From positions 17,378 through 81,377 of the forward strand of contig JAAXKN010000020.1 of the NCBI GenBank assembly GCA_025612375.1: 64,000 nucleotides of DNA, given 5' to 3'. Every line of letters starts with the position of its first letter. Positions within the stretch are counted from its first letter, which is position 1. The notes below the pieces were generated by a model. It saw only the letters and a list, made by a program, of their open reading frames with translations, ran no database searches and was not told the origin of the DNA. Source of the DNA: Ignavibacteria bacterium (GTDB lineage: Bacteria > Bacteroidota > Ignavibacteria > Ignavibacteriales > SURF-24). This document shows positions 44,423-53,840 of the stretch, one piece after another. The translations under genes and the position numbers were made by a program.

Positions 44423-47390
44423 TTTTCCCCCTCGGAATCTTTACTATGAATTTTGTTCCTTTCCCCAGTCTCGAAGAGCAGCTGATAGTACCCTCATGAA
44501 GCTCTACCGATTTCTGAACAATTGAAAGCCCAAGCCCCTTGCCTTCTATTTCGGAAGTATTGTCGGCTCTGAAGAATGGCGTAAACAGGTGAATCCTGTC
44601 TTTCTTGGGGATGCCGATTCCTTCATCGCAGACTTCTATCTGTACGGATGAAAGTGTTGATGAAACATTAAGCTGAATGCTGCCCCCGTCGGGTGAATAC
44701 TTAAATGCATTTGAAAGCAGATTAATAATAATGAAGCGGAGCAGTTTTGGGTCGAGCGCAAAAAATCTTTCATCTGCAGTATAAGAAAAAGAGAAGTTAT
44801 GAGACTCTTCCGCCAGATGTTTTACTTCTTCAATAATTTTAAGGCAAAATTCACTTAGGTCGATTGATTGCGGGCTGAATATGATCTTCCCGCTTTCGGC
44901 ATGGCTGATAGTCAGTATGTCATCAAGCAGCTGCGTGAGATAAAAAATGGAATTCTTTGCCCTCAGGAACTCCTCGTCAATTCTTATGTCGTCCCATCTT
45001 TTCCTGTATCTTTGGACCAGCTGCATTGACGAGAGTATAGAAGTAAGGGGAGTCCTGAATTCATGTGAAATTGTTGAAATGAACCTGGATTTAAGTTCAT
45101 TAAGCTCTCTTTCCTTTTTAAGTGACTCTTTGAGCAGGAGCTCCACCTGTTTTTTCTTCTCGATTTCAATTTTGAGCTGGCTGTTGGTTACTGCAAGTTC
45201 TTCGGTTCTGACCCTTACAAGTTCTTCAAGCCGGTTTTTGTGTTCCTCGATTTCCTTCTGGACCCTTTTAAGTTCGGTTATATCCTGAACCACACCGAGG
45301 GAATACAGAGGGTGCCCGGATGTGTCGTAGTGATTTATGCACTGTTCATGAACAATGCGTATTTCGCCCCCGGGGCGGATTATTCTATGCTCGACGGAAT
45401 AAGGAGTCCTGTTCTCAACTGAATCCATAAAGGATGATGCCACCAGCTGGCGGTCATCCGGGTGGACGAAATGCATAAACGCTTCAAGCGTTGCCCCGAA
45501 GGAGTTTGGTTTAATTCCAAAAATCCTGAATATCTCATCGGACCATAAAAGATGGTTTGCAGCAAGGTCAAGCCGCCAGTGGCCTATATGGGCTACTTTC
45601 TGGGCCTCCTTAAGTATTTCATTTGCAGTTTCAAGCTCCTGTGTCCGGTTTTGAACCAGCAGTTCAAGATGATCCCTGTGGCTTTTGAGTTCGACCTCGG
45701 CAAGCCTGTGTTCTTCGCGCAGCCTGAGGATTGTAATTCCATATGCCAGATCCTCTGCAAGCTCTGAGAGCAGATTTACTTCATCATTTGAAAAGTTGTC
45801 GGGTTCCAAGGCATAAATGGTGATAGCCCCGAAAGCAGTTTTCCCATTCTTAAGTGGAAGGGAAACCGAGGAGGCAAACCCGCGTTTAGCGGCCTCGCTG
45901 TGCCAGGGTTTAAAGTTCGGGTCGTCAGGGATGCTCCGGCATAAAACTACTTCCCCCGTCCTGATTGCTCTGCCTGTAGGGCCCCGGCCCCGTTCTGTAT
46001 CGGCCCACGACACCTTTAACTGCTTCAGATAGTCCTGATCAAATCCTGCCGAGGCTGCAGGAATGACTGATTTATAATCATCCATTTGAGTATAGCCGAT
46101 CCACATGAGGGCATGGCCGCAGTCTTCAACGACAATTCTGCAGATTTCATTCAGGTAGGATTTTTCATCCAATGCCCTTACAAGAGCTTCACCGCTATGC
46201 CTAAGTGCAGTAAGCGTTCTGTTGAGCTTATAGAGCTGTTCCTCTCTTTTTTTCTGTCTTGTGATATCTTCTTTAACCGCAGTGAAGTGCGTAATATCCC
46301 CGGCAGGGTCTACAACAGGAGATATGCTGATAGATTCCCAGAACAGTTCTCCTGTTTTTTTTCTGTTCAAGAGCGTGCCCTGCCACTGATTTCCGCTTTT
46401 AATTGTGCTCCAGAGATCCTTATAAGTCGCCGGGTCCGTCCTGCCTGACTGCATTATACTTGGACTATGTCCCATCACCTCTTCGGAAGTATATCCTGTC
46501 AGGCTTGTGAATTTTGGGTTTACATATTCAATGCGTCCTTTTTTATCGGTGATGACTATGCTGCTGGGAGCCTGTTCCACGGCTCTTGAGAGTTTTCTTA
46601 ATTGTTCTTCGGTTTTTTTGTGTTCTGTAATATCCTGGCTGTAGCATACAAGCCGGGTTACCTGGCCATTTTCGAAAACAGGGAAGAGGTTATGCCTGAA
46701 GATCTCATTGTTATATTCGTCTTCAAAGACTGCTGCTTTGCCGGAAGTGAATACTTCACGGACATGCTTCATCCTGTACGATACAACCTCAGGAGGGAAG
46801 AAGTCGGACATATTGCGTCCCGCAATCTCATTTATGGGGCAGTTCAGCCTTTGGGACGCCATCAGATTGGCGACAATAAAATTACCTTTTGCGTCGCACA
46901 TAAAAACGGATTCCTGCGTGGCATCCAGTATGGCCCTTATGTTGTCTTCGCTTTCCTTCAGTGAATTCATCAAAAGGTTGCGTTCATTGAATGAATGCGC
47001 CAGCTTCATGTTATTACAGGCCAGTTCTGATTCTGTAATGTTTCTTAAAACTGCGATAATAATTCTGGCTTTAAGCCGGGAATCGAATTGAGGAATGAGC
47101 CTCGCCTCATAGCTTAAGGCGCCTGAAGGTGAATCGAAAGTAAACCGGAAGGAAACCACGGCACCTTTTTCTAAAACTTCCGACAGGTGTTTTTCCCAAA
47201 GCCGGGTAACGTCAGAGGAAAAGCCCAAAGATGAAATATCCTTTCCAAGGATGAGGGCGGGGGAAATTCCAAGTTCTCTTTCTGCAATTGAATTTGCATA
47301 TATAAGGCTGAGGCAGTTCTTAAATAAGAATATAATATCGCTTGTATTTTCAGCAAGCAGCAGAAATTCATTCTCTATTTTTATACTCAT
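44391..47390 (-). CDS. Multi-PAS/GAF sensor histidine kinase
   Basis: A 999-residue histidine kinase with no membrane segments, so probably cytoplasmic. Domains in order: PAS (about 5-115), PAS (150-255), PAS (268-380, with VITDKKGRIEYVNPKFTSLT), GAF (400-560), PAS (610-715, with GHWRLDLAANHLLWSDEIF), a coiled coil, HisKA with His776 in STISHEFRTPL, and an HATPase with an N box (LLSNAFKYSP), DEGIGIPKKDR and KGLGLSIV. The GAF and stacked PAS domains suggest ligand or redox sensing. It overlaps the LytTR regulator by 32 bases. Confidence 0.93.
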   Translation of the reverse strand: MSIKIENEFLLLAENTSDIIFLFKNCLSLIYANSIAERELGISPALILGKDISSLGFSSDVTRLWEKHLSEVLEKGAVVSFRFTFDSPSGALSYEARLIPQFDSRLKARIIIAVLRNITESELACNNMKLAHSFNERNLLMNSLKESEDNIRAILDATQESVFMCDAKGNFIVANLMASQRLNCPINEIAGRNMSDFFPPEVVSYRMKHVREVFTSGKAAVFEDEYNNEIFRHNLFPVFENGQVTRLVCYSQDITEHKKTEEQLRKLSRAVEQAPSSIVITDKKGRIEYVNPKFTSLTGYTSEEVMGHSPSIMQSGRTDPATYKDLWSTIKSGNQWQGTLLNRKKTGELFWESISISPVVDPAGDITHFTAVKEDITRQKKREEQLYKLNRTLTALRHSGEALVRALDEKSYLNEICRIVVEDCGHALMWIGYTQMDDYKSVIPAASAGFDQDYLKQLKVSWADTERGRGPTGRAIRTGEVVLCRSIPDDPNFKPWHSEAAKRGFASSVSLPLKNGKTAFGAITIYALEPDNFSNDEVNLLSELAEDLAYGITILRLREEHRLAEVELKSHRDHLELLVQNRTQELETANEILKEAQKVAHIGHWRLDLAANHLLWSDEIFRIFGIKPNSFGATLEAFMHFVHPDDRQLVASSFMDSVENRTPYSVEHRIIRPGGEIRIVHEQCINHYDTSGHPLYSLGVVQDITELKRVQKEIEEHKNRLEELVRVRTEELAVTNSQLKIEIEKKKQVELLLKESLKKERELNELKSRFISTISHEFRTPLTSILSSMQLVQRYRKRWDDIRIDEEFLRAKNSIFYLTQLLDDILTISHAESGKIIFSPQSIDLSEFCLKIIEEVKHLAEESHNFSFSYTADERFFALDPKLLRFIIINLLSNAFKYSPDGGSIQLNVSSTLSSVQIEVCDEGIGIPKKDRIHLFTPFFRADNTSEIEGKGLGLSIVQKSVELHEGTISCSSRLGKGTKFIVKIPRGKNDEKNTGDRG

Positions 47391-47491
47391 TAGATTATCC
47401 CCGTCGTGAGCAAGGTATTATTTCTCAGCCGATATTTTGTATAACATACAAAAATATTCATATGGTGTCAAAATAATGCCCTAAAAACTTC

Positions 47492-49168
47492 TTATGTGTT
47501 TTTCAGCGCGGAAAGGATGGCCTCGGGATTGTCTGTACTGATAATCTTTTCTACGGCTTCTTTGTCCCTGAACCTGTTGGCAATTTCGGCAAGAAGCTTC
47601 AGCTGAAGCTCACTTTTGTTCTGAGGTGTAAGAAGAAGAAAGATGAGTTTTGCCGGGAGCCCGTCCGGGGCTTCAAAATCCAAACCCCCTTTGTGATATG
47701 CCAGGACGGCAACAGGGCGGTTTATTTTTGTCTTTGCGTGAGGTATGGCAAGATAGTTTGAAATACCGGTTGGTATCAGTTCTTCACGGCTTTTTACCTG
47801 CTCGAAGAGATCTTCCTCGTCAATGTTATATTTTTTTGCCGCAAGCGAAACCATCTCCTTTATTACAGAGAGTTTATCGGGTGCGCTGCTGATAATGAAC
47901 ATCTGGCGGTCTAAAATATCCCTGAATGAAAACTCCCTTCTGCCTTTAAGGAAGTAGTTCATAACAGGAGCACTTACCAGTGAAGTAAAGACAGCCATTA
48001 TCACCAGGGCAACAAACACCTTATCCTGTATGAGTCCGAACTGAAGGGCCAGGAGGCCAAGTATTATTTCCATTGCACCCCTCGAGTTCATTCCGAAACC
48101 GATAACCATTGAATCCTGCCTGGTCATTCCGCCCCAGTATGCCCCGAGTCCGCATCCTATTACTTTGCCGGCAAATGCTATAAAAATAATTATCAGGACA
48201 AGCAGGGGATCGAAGTTGGTCAGGAGGTTTACCCTCAGGCCGATTGAAACAAAGAACAGCGGTGCAAAAATGTTGGTTACAAACTGATGCACAATCTCCC
48301 TTGTCTTCTCCCTTAAGTGTGCCGTGTCGCCAATAGTAATTCCAACAATAAAGGCCCCGAATATTGCGTGAACACCAATGAACTCCGTGAATGCCGCGCA
48401 GAGGAATCCAAGAATAAAAATAAAATTGAGCACTCCGCCCGGATGGACAAAGTAATTCTGAATGTAGGGAAAAATTTTATTTACAATTTTTCTTCCGATT
48501 AGAAGCATGAAAAGCGTAAAGCCAAGTATAAGGAGGATCTTGTCTGAAAAGCTTAAGCCTTCGGTTCCTGCACCCATCATGCTGAGTATAAGAGAAAAAA
48601 TGATCCACCCTGCCAAGTCGCCGAACATTGCAGCAGCCAGTATGATGAGCCCGATTTCTGTTCTTATCAAGTTCAGGTCCATCAGTGTCCGGGCAATTAC
48701 AGGAAGAGCGGAAATGGACATGGCAGTGCCCATGAAAAGGGCAAAGATAAGGCGCATATTCTCATCATTTATGCCGAAGTAGTCTGGATATAAATAGGCC
48801 AGAAGGAAACCGAGTGCAAAGGGGAAGATAATTCCCATAAAGCTTGTAAGGAAGGCAGTCTTGCTCTGCCTTACAACCACAGCCAGGTCGACCTCGAGTC
48901 CTGAAACCAGCAGAAGCATTACAACGGCAAGAGAGAATATGCCGTCCATTGCGACCTGGATTTCGGGTGTTTTCGGGAAAAGCCACGCCGAGAAGCCGGG
49001 CATGAGGGTTCCCATTACTGTGGGGCCCAGAATAATGCCGGCCAGAATTTCACCGATTATAGCAGGCTGCTTTAACTTAATGAAGAGCTCGCCAAGGAGT
49101 CTTGCCAGCAGGAGCATGATGCTGATGCTTGTCAAAAATACTGTAAGCTGCTCTGCATTTAGTCTCAT
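47492..49168 (-). CDS. CPA2 cation/proton antiporter fused to PTS EIIA domain
   Basis: A 558-residue protein with two parts. Residues 1 to about 400 form a 12-helix monovalent cation:proton antiporter (KefB/NapA type) with LAGIILGPTVMG and the fourth-helix region. A C-terminal EIIA domain of the mannitol/fructose class (about 412-555) contains TGISNYLAIPHAKT with His477 at the position of the phosphorylated histidine. KefB-type proteins usually end in a TrkA/RCK domain, which is absent here. If His477 is phosphorylated, ion flux could respond to PTS energy status. No PTS genes are adjacent. Confidence 0.9.
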   Translation of the reverse strand: MRLNAEQLTVFLTSISIMLLLARLLGELFIKLKQPAIIGEILAGIILGPTVMGTLMPGFSAWLFPKTPEIQVAMDGIFSLAVVMLLLVSGLEVDLAVVVRQSKTAFLTSFMGIIFPFALGFLLAYLYPDYFGINDENMRLIFALFMGTAMSISALPVIARTLMDLNLIRTEIGLIILAAAMFGDLAGWIIFSLILSMMGAGTEGLSFSDKILLILGFTLFMLLIGRKIVNKIFPYIQNYFVHPGGVLNFIFILGFLCAAFTEFIGVHAIFGAFIVGITIGDTAHLREKTREIVHQFVTNIFAPLFFVSIGLRVNLLTNFDPLLVLIIIFIAFAGKVIGCGLGAYWGGMTRQDSMVIGFGMNSRGAMEIILGLLALQFGLIQDKVFVALVIMAVFTSLVSAPVMNYFLKGRREFSFRDILDRQMFIISSAPDKLSVIKEMVSLAAKKYNIDEEDLFEQVKSREELIPTGISNYLAIPHAKTKINRPVAVLAYHKGGLDFEAPDGLPAKLIFLLLTPQNKSELQLKLLAEIANRFRDKEAVEKIISTDNPEAILSALKNT

Positions 49169-49506
49169 TTATTACGCTGAAGTTGTTTTGAGTCTCTAAA
49201 TTATTTATAAAGGGGCAATGCTTAAAACTAAAAGTAATATCCCGATGGACATTTTACAATATAAAAAAATAAACCGGATTTTGTACAAATTTTTATAATT
49301 AAAGAAATACGCTCTTTTGAAGAAAATACGCTGTTTTTGTGAATAAACCAGCGAAAATATGGTATATTCGTTGCATAACTGATAGAAATTCGGAACTTTA
49401 CTGCGAATTTGGGTTTAAAGTTTCATTAAAAATGCTTAATATGTACGTAGCATTTTTGGCCGATATCCCGGCCAAAACAATTATTCCATAAAAAGTGGTG
49501 AATTAT
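49169..49506. promoter_or_regulatory. Divergent region with direct repeats and ilvE leader hairpin
   Basis: No gene is visible in these 338 bases between the antiporter (minus) and ilvE (plus). Two copies of AAATACGCT at 49305-49313 and 49324-49332 are 19 bases apart, each followed by a T-rich stretch, like a tandem regulator site. A perfect 9-bp hairpin (TTTTGGCCG-ATATCC-CGGCCAAAA, 49454-49477) lies in the ilvE leader, ending 29 bases before the chosen start codon. It could act in attenuation or mRNA stability; no Leu/Ile/Val-rich leader peptide was found. Confidence 0.5.
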
Positions 49507-50577
49507 ATGCAAAACATCAATTTCTTGCTCAACGATCATCAAGAAACTGCTTTACAGCTGCCCGAAAAACTCGAATTTGGGCGGATTTTTACGGATCATT
49601 TATTCGAAATGGATTATGATGAAGTTAACGGCTGGCACAATCCTACAATCAGAGGAAACGAACCTATGCCGTTTAGTCCTGCTACAATGGTGCTTCACTA
49701 TGGGCAGGCTGTTTTTGAAGGATTAAAGGCTTATAAGACAGATTCCGGCGAAATTGCCATTTTCAGGCCCGGCAGGCATTTTAAGCGCCTGAACAATTCC
49801 GCACGCAGGCTTTGTATACCTGAAGTGGATGAGGAATTCATGATTGAGGCCTTAAAGGAACTTATTAAGGTTGACAAAGAATGGGTACCTGAAAAGAAGG
49901 GAACTTCTCTTTATATCCGTCCTTTTGTCTATGGATCAGATCCTCTTTTAGGTGTCAGGCCTTCAAAAAATTATAAACTTCTTATAATACTTTCACCCGT
50001 GGGAGCTTATTATCCCGAGGGTTTTAAACCCGTAAAGATCCTGGCCCAGGATGATTATGTAAGGGCTGTAAGGAAGGGACTTGGGGACTGCAAGACACCC
50101 GCTAACTATGCTGCAAGCCTTCTGGCTACACAGGAAGCACAGAAAAGAGGGTTTACGCAGGTCCTTTGGATGGATGGCGTTGAACAGAAGTATATCGAGG
50201 AAGTAGGCACGATGAACATTTTCGTCAGATTTAAGGACGAAATTGCCACACCGAAGCTTACTGGAAGCATTCTTCCCGGTATTACAAGAGCCACTGTAAT
50301 TGAGCTTTTAAAGGGTAAAGGAATAAATGTTAACGAAAGGCTAATCAGCATGCAGGAAATAATTGAAGAATATGACAAGGGCAACGTTCTTGGCATATTC
50401 GGAACCGGTACTGCTGCAGTCATTTCATCGGTAGGTTCTCTTACCTACAAAGATAAGACGATGACATTCAAGCATGATGATCCTAACGATTTTGAACTTA
50501 ACCTGTTTAATGAGATCCTTGGAATCCAGTACGGCACAAAGCCTGACACGTTAGGCTGGCTGGATTATATAAAATAA
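49507..50577 (+). CDS. ilvE: Branched-chain amino-acid aminotransferase
   Basis: A fold-IV PLP aminotransferase that makes or degrades Leu, Ile and Val. The ATG at 49507 gives 356 residues, the usual length of this branch, with GGTG at 49497-49500 at a normal distance; a GTG at 49495 would add four. The PLP lysine is Lys196 in DCKTPANYAASL. Later blocks are EQKYIEEVGTMNIFV and LPGITRATVIELLKGKG, and the phosphate-contacting loop is in FGTGTAAVISSVG. It is followed by an intrinsic terminator, so it is monocistronic with a structured leader. Confidence 0.96.
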   Translation: MQNINFLLNDHQETALQLPEKLEFGRIFTDHLFEMDYDEVNGWHNPTIRGNEPMPFSPATMVLHYGQAVFEGLKAYKTDSGEIAIFRPGRHFKRLNNSARRLCIPEVDEEFMIEALKELIKVDKEWVPEKKGTSLYIRPFVYGSDPLLGVRPSKNYKLLIILSPVGAYYPEGFKPVKILAQDDYVRAVRKGLGDCKTPANYAASLLATQEAQKRGFTQVLWMDGVEQKYIEEVGTMNIFVRFKDEIATPKLTGSILPGITRATVIELLKGKGINVNERLISMQEIIEEYDKGNVLGIFGTGTAAVISSVGSLTYKDKTMTFKHDDPNDFELNLFNEILGIQYGTKPDTLGWLDYIK

Positions 50578-50605
50578 AACTTATTTACACTCTGGACTTT
50601 TTAAG

Positions 50606-50655
50606 GCAGGAATTTGGGCGATCTATTGACCAGTCCGGATTCCTGCTCTTATTTT
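50606..50655 (+). terminator. Intrinsic terminator after ilvE
   Basis: GCAGGAAT (50606-50613) pairs with ATTCCTGC (50639-50646) around a 25-base loop, followed by TCTTATTTT. It starts 29 bases after the ilvE stop and 90 bases before the phosphatase start. Confidence 0.65.
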
Positions 50656-50695
50656 AAACGATCTGAATTTTGACAAATATTGGAAATCTCTCTTG

Positions 50696-51790
50696 ATGAA
50701 AAGACATATTTACCTCCTGCTTATTATTGTTTTGGGCTTTTCTTCGTCGTTTAATCCTGCCTACTGCCGCGAAGGTAAAGGACCAAAGAACATCATTATA
50801 CTGATTGGTGACGGAATGGGCCTTAATGATGTTACGGCTGAAGTTCTTCTTAACAAAGGAAATGCCTTCCGCCGCTTCAGGTCAACCGGGTTTTCGGTTA
50901 CCTGCTCGGCCGATAAGCTGATTACAGATTCAGCAGCCGGGGCAACAGCACTTTCAACGGGGTACAGAACCAATAACGGTTATCTTGCCGTTGACACTCT
51001 GGGCAACAGGCTAAAGACCATTCTTGAGCTTGCACACGACAAGGGGCTTTCAACGGGCCTGGTTGTTACGAGCACAATTACAAATGCGACACCGGCCGGT
51101 TTTTCCGCCCACGTTAAGAACAGGGCAGAGGAAAATGAAATTGCAAGGCAGCTTTCGGAAGGAAATGTAGATGTTGCTATTGGAGGCGGGCTAAGGTTCT
51201 TCGCTGCTGATGAGGATAAGAAGAACCCCGATCTTGTCAAAAGAATGCAGGAGAGGGGATACAAATTTTTTAAGAGCATAGATGAACTTACCTCTTATAA
51301 TGATTACGGGCCATACTTTGCTCTTCTTGAAGACGACAACCTGAAGCCTGCAGAGTCAAGAGATTACTCGCTGGCTGACCTTACTTCCTGTGCAATAAAA
51401 AACTTGAACCATAATGAAAAAGGTTTTGTACTTATGGTTGAAGGCTCGCAGATAGACAAGGGGGGGCATGCAAAAAGTCAGGATAAGGTCCTGGGTGAAA
51501 TGAAGGATTTCGACAAGGCTGTCAACCTGGCTCTGGACTTTGCCCAAAAAGACGGCAGCACTCTTGTTCTTGTTACTTCTGACCATGAAACCGGAGGCAT
51601 ATCCTTAACGGGAGGGGAGAGGAATTATTCGAACCTGAAACTGACCTTTGTCTCAGGCGATCATACGGCAAATATGGTAGGCGTTTTTTCATTTGGGCCT
51701 GGTGAGGAAAACTTCAGAGGCATCAATGAGAACTACGAGGTCGGAAGAAAACTTATCAACTGTCTTAATCCCGGGTATCTCTGGCACTAA
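50696..51790 (+). CDS. Alkaline phosphatase
   Basis: A periplasmic phosphomonoesterase of the PhoA superfamily with 364 residues. A signal peptide (to about residue 24) precedes NIIILIGDGMG (metal-binding Asp39) and the nucleophile Ser79 in LITDSAAGATALSTG. Further metal ligands are visible in MVEGSQIDKGGHAK and LVTSDHETGG, and FVSGDHTANMV near the C-terminus carries the last metal-binding His. I chose ATG 50696; a TTG at 50693 adds one residue. The transporter gene starts one base after its stop, so they are likely an operon. No PhoB box was recognised. Confidence 0.94.
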   Translation: MKRHIYLLLIIVLGFSSSFNPAYCREGKGPKNIIILIGDGMGLNDVTAEVLLNKGNAFRRFRSTGFSVTCSADKLITDSAAGATALSTGYRTNNGYLAVDTLGNRLKTILELAHDKGLSTGLVVTSTITNATPAGFSAHVKNRAEENEIARQLSEGNVDVAIGGGLRFFAADEDKKNPDLVKRMQERGYKFFKSIDELTSYNDYGPYFALLEDDNLKPAESRDYSLADLTSCAIKNLNHNEKGFVLMVEGSQIDKGGHAKSQDKVLGEMKDFDKAVNLALDFAQKDGSTLVLVTSDHETGGISLTGGERNYSNLKLTFVSGDHTANMVGVFSFGPGEENFRGINENYEVGRKLINCLNPGYLWH

Positions 51791-51791
51791 T

Positions 51792-52688
51792 ATGGAAAAT
51801 TTTCTTTTAATATTTATACTTCTGATATTTGGTATCATTATAAAGCCGCTTAAACTCTTTCCTGATAATGCGGCCCACGTGCTGAATCTTTTTGTTATTT
51901 ATGTTCCTCTTCCTGCACTTGTACTGCTTAATATTCCGAAGCTCTCGTTTTCACGTGAACTTATTATTCCGGTTTTGCTGCCATGGGTTATGATACTGCT
52001 TTCCGTCATACTTATAATTATTCTTTCCAAAGTTTTCAGCTGGAGAAGGTCCATTACAGGCGGGCTGCTTCTTGTTGTTCCTCTCGGGAATACGTCATTC
52101 CTTGGAATACCGATGATAAAAGCTTTTTTTGGAGAAAGCCACATCCCATATGCAATTTTGTACGATCAGTTCGGGAGCTTTCTTGCACTGGCGACATACG
52201 GCTCAATAGTGCTGGCGCTTTACGGCAGCAGTAAAAAGCCCGGGATTATGGATATTGTAAAAAGAGTAGTTTACTTTCCCCCTTTTATTTCCCTTATTCT
52301 GGCTTTGATACTGCGCTTCTGGACCTATCCCCCGATTGCGGTCAGTGTACTTCAGATGGCTTCTCAGACTCTGGTACCTGTAGTAATGTTTGCCGTGGGG
52401 CTTCAGATATCCTTCAGGCTGCCGCGTTCTGTTGTAAGCCCGATGATATGGGGGCTTTTAATCAAGCTCGTTCTGGCGCCGCTGGCTGCCCTTGCCATCT
52501 GCAGTGCTCTGGGCATCTTTACCGCCCCGGCAAAGGTTTCGATTTTTGAGGCCGGAATGGGCCCCATGATTACAGCAGGTGCGCTTGCAATTATAGCAGA
52601 CCTGGAACCAGAGCTGATGGCCTCGATGGTAGGCCTGGGCATTGCGCTCTCGTTTCTGACGCTGCCGGTTTTATTCAGGTTTATGTAA
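51792..52688 (+). CDS. AEC-family transporter
   Basis: A 298-residue membrane protein of the auxin-efflux-carrier superfamily (AEC/bile-acid:Na+ fold). About ten membrane segments in two five-helix repeats are visible, with PLPALVLLNI and the second-half LAPLAALAICSALGIF and MGPMITAGALAIIADLEPEL. I chose ATG 51792 because it leaves a one-base gap after the phosphatase and begins directly with the first membrane helix; an upstream in-frame start would lie inside the phosphatase gene. The substrate is unknown; some bacterial AEC proteins move dicarboxylates. Confidence 0.88.
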   Translation: MENFLLIFILLIFGIIIKPLKLFPDNAAHVLNLFVIYVPLPALVLLNIPKLSFSRELIIPVLLPWVMILLSVILIIILSKVFSWRRSITGGLLLVVPLGNTSFLGIPMIKAFFGESHIPYAILYDQFGSFLALATYGSIVLALYGSSKKPGIMDIVKRVVYFPPFISLILALILRFWTYPPIAVSVLQMASQTLVPVVMFAVGLQISFRLPRSVVSPMIWGLLIKLVLAPLAALAICSALGIFTAPAKVSIFEAGMGPMITAGALAIIADLEPELMASMVGLGIALSFLTLPVLFRFM

Positions 52689-52774
52689 TTTTTTATGACA
52701 TTTTGTTCCGAAATGTTTATGTTTATTTCACAGTTTTTCCTGAAAAAATATTCATTCAAAGCATGGGGACAGTA

Positions 52775-53614
52775 ATGCATAAACGGTACTTTATTTTTGC
52801 GGCTCTTTTGTTCATCCTTGGGTGTAAAAATGACTCTCCGGCTCCTGCTGAAAACAAGCCCGATCCGAATCCTGAGAAGAAGGGGTGGAATCTTGTATGG
52901 GCAGATGAGTTTAATTATAAAGGGCTTCCAGACTCTTCAAAATGGGGTTATGACGTAGGCGGAAGCGGCTGGGGGAACAATGAACTGGAGTATTATACCA
53001 GCAGGCGCCAGGAAAATGCCAGGGTTGAAGACAGCCTTCTGGTTATTGAAGCCAGACTTGATAACTATAACAGTCATAAATACACTTCAGCACGCCTTGT
53101 TTCAACAAATAAAGGGGACTGGACCTTTGGGCGTTTTGAAGTAAGAGCCATACTGCCGGGAGGCAAGGGGACATGGCCTGCAATCTGGATGCTGCCTACA
53201 AACTGGACAGATGGAAACGGCGGCTGGCCGGATAACGGCGAAATAGATATTATGGAGTACGTGGGATACGATAAGGGAAAAGTCCACGGCTCAATTCACT
53301 GCAACAAATATAACTGGCGGCAGGCTTTACAGAAAACATCAATTCTGGCGGTGCCGGATGCGGAAACGAAATTCCACGTTTATGCCATGGAGTGGTACCC
53401 CGACAGAATAGATTTATTTGTCGATTCCATCAAATACTTTACATTTAAGAACGAAGATATTGGATGGCAGGCATGGCCTTTCTACAAGAATTTCCACTTC
53501 ATTTTGAACCTTGCTGTTGGAGGAGACTGGGGAGGAGCCCAGGGTGTAGACGACAACATTTTCCCCAGGGCAATGGCCATTGATTATGTCAGGGTATATA
53601 AATGGGTTGACTAA
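52775..53614 (+). CDS. GH16-family beta-glucanase lipoprotein
   Basis: An exported glycoside hydrolase of 279 residues. A lipoprotein signal MHKRYFIFAALLFILGC with the lipobox Cys17 suggests anchoring in the envelope. A Pro/Asn-rich linker precedes the GH16 jelly-roll domain. The catalytic motif is GEIDIMEYVGY, with the nucleophile and acid/base Glu flanking Asp, and GTWPAIWMLP lies just before it. The best match by eye is laminarinase or lichenase type endo-beta-1,3(4)-glucanase. A GGGGA site supports ATG 52775; a longer form from 52703 would put a non-hydrophobic leader before the signal. Confidence 0.92.
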   Translation: MHKRYFIFAALLFILGCKNDSPAPAENKPDPNPEKKGWNLVWADEFNYKGLPDSSKWGYDVGGSGWGNNELEYYTSRRQENARVEDSLLVIEARLDNYNSHKYTSARLVSTNKGDWTFGRFEVRAILPGGKGTWPAIWMLPTNWTDGNGGWPDNGEIDIMEYVGYDKGKVHGSIHCNKYNWRQALQKTSILAVPDAETKFHVYAMEWYPDRIDLFVDSIKYFTFKNEDIGWQAWPFYKNFHFILNLAVGGDWGGAQGVDDNIFPRAMAIDYVRVYKWVD

Positions 53615-53635
53615 TTAAAACATTTTTGGGATAAT

Positions 53636-53681
53636 AGGGGCTCGGCAAGGGAAGTGTTTCCATGCCGGGCCTCTTTTTTTT
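53636..53681 (+). terminator. Intrinsic terminator after GH16 gene
   Basis: AGGGGCTCGGCA pairs with TGCCGGGCCTCT (one G:U) around a loop with a further small AGGGAA/TTTCC pairing, then TTTTTTTT. It starts 22 bases after the stop at 53614. Confidence 0.85.
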
Positions 53682-53840
53682 GGCCAATTCGCTATTTCAG
53701 TTAAACTAAGAGAATTTGTATATTGTTTGTAGGCGGCGGTCTATTGACATACTGCTGCAGCCGGGGTGGTCTGTCTTTTTTCTTCAGTATAAATATTTCC
53801 GATACGCTGAGGCCGGGTTAAGATTATGTGTAATTAGATT

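Noticed and set aside
51693..51791. Longer N-terminus of the AEC transporter
   Set aside because: It would lie inside the phosphatase gene in another frame, is charged, and precedes the first membrane helix; the ATG one base after the phosphatase stop fits better.
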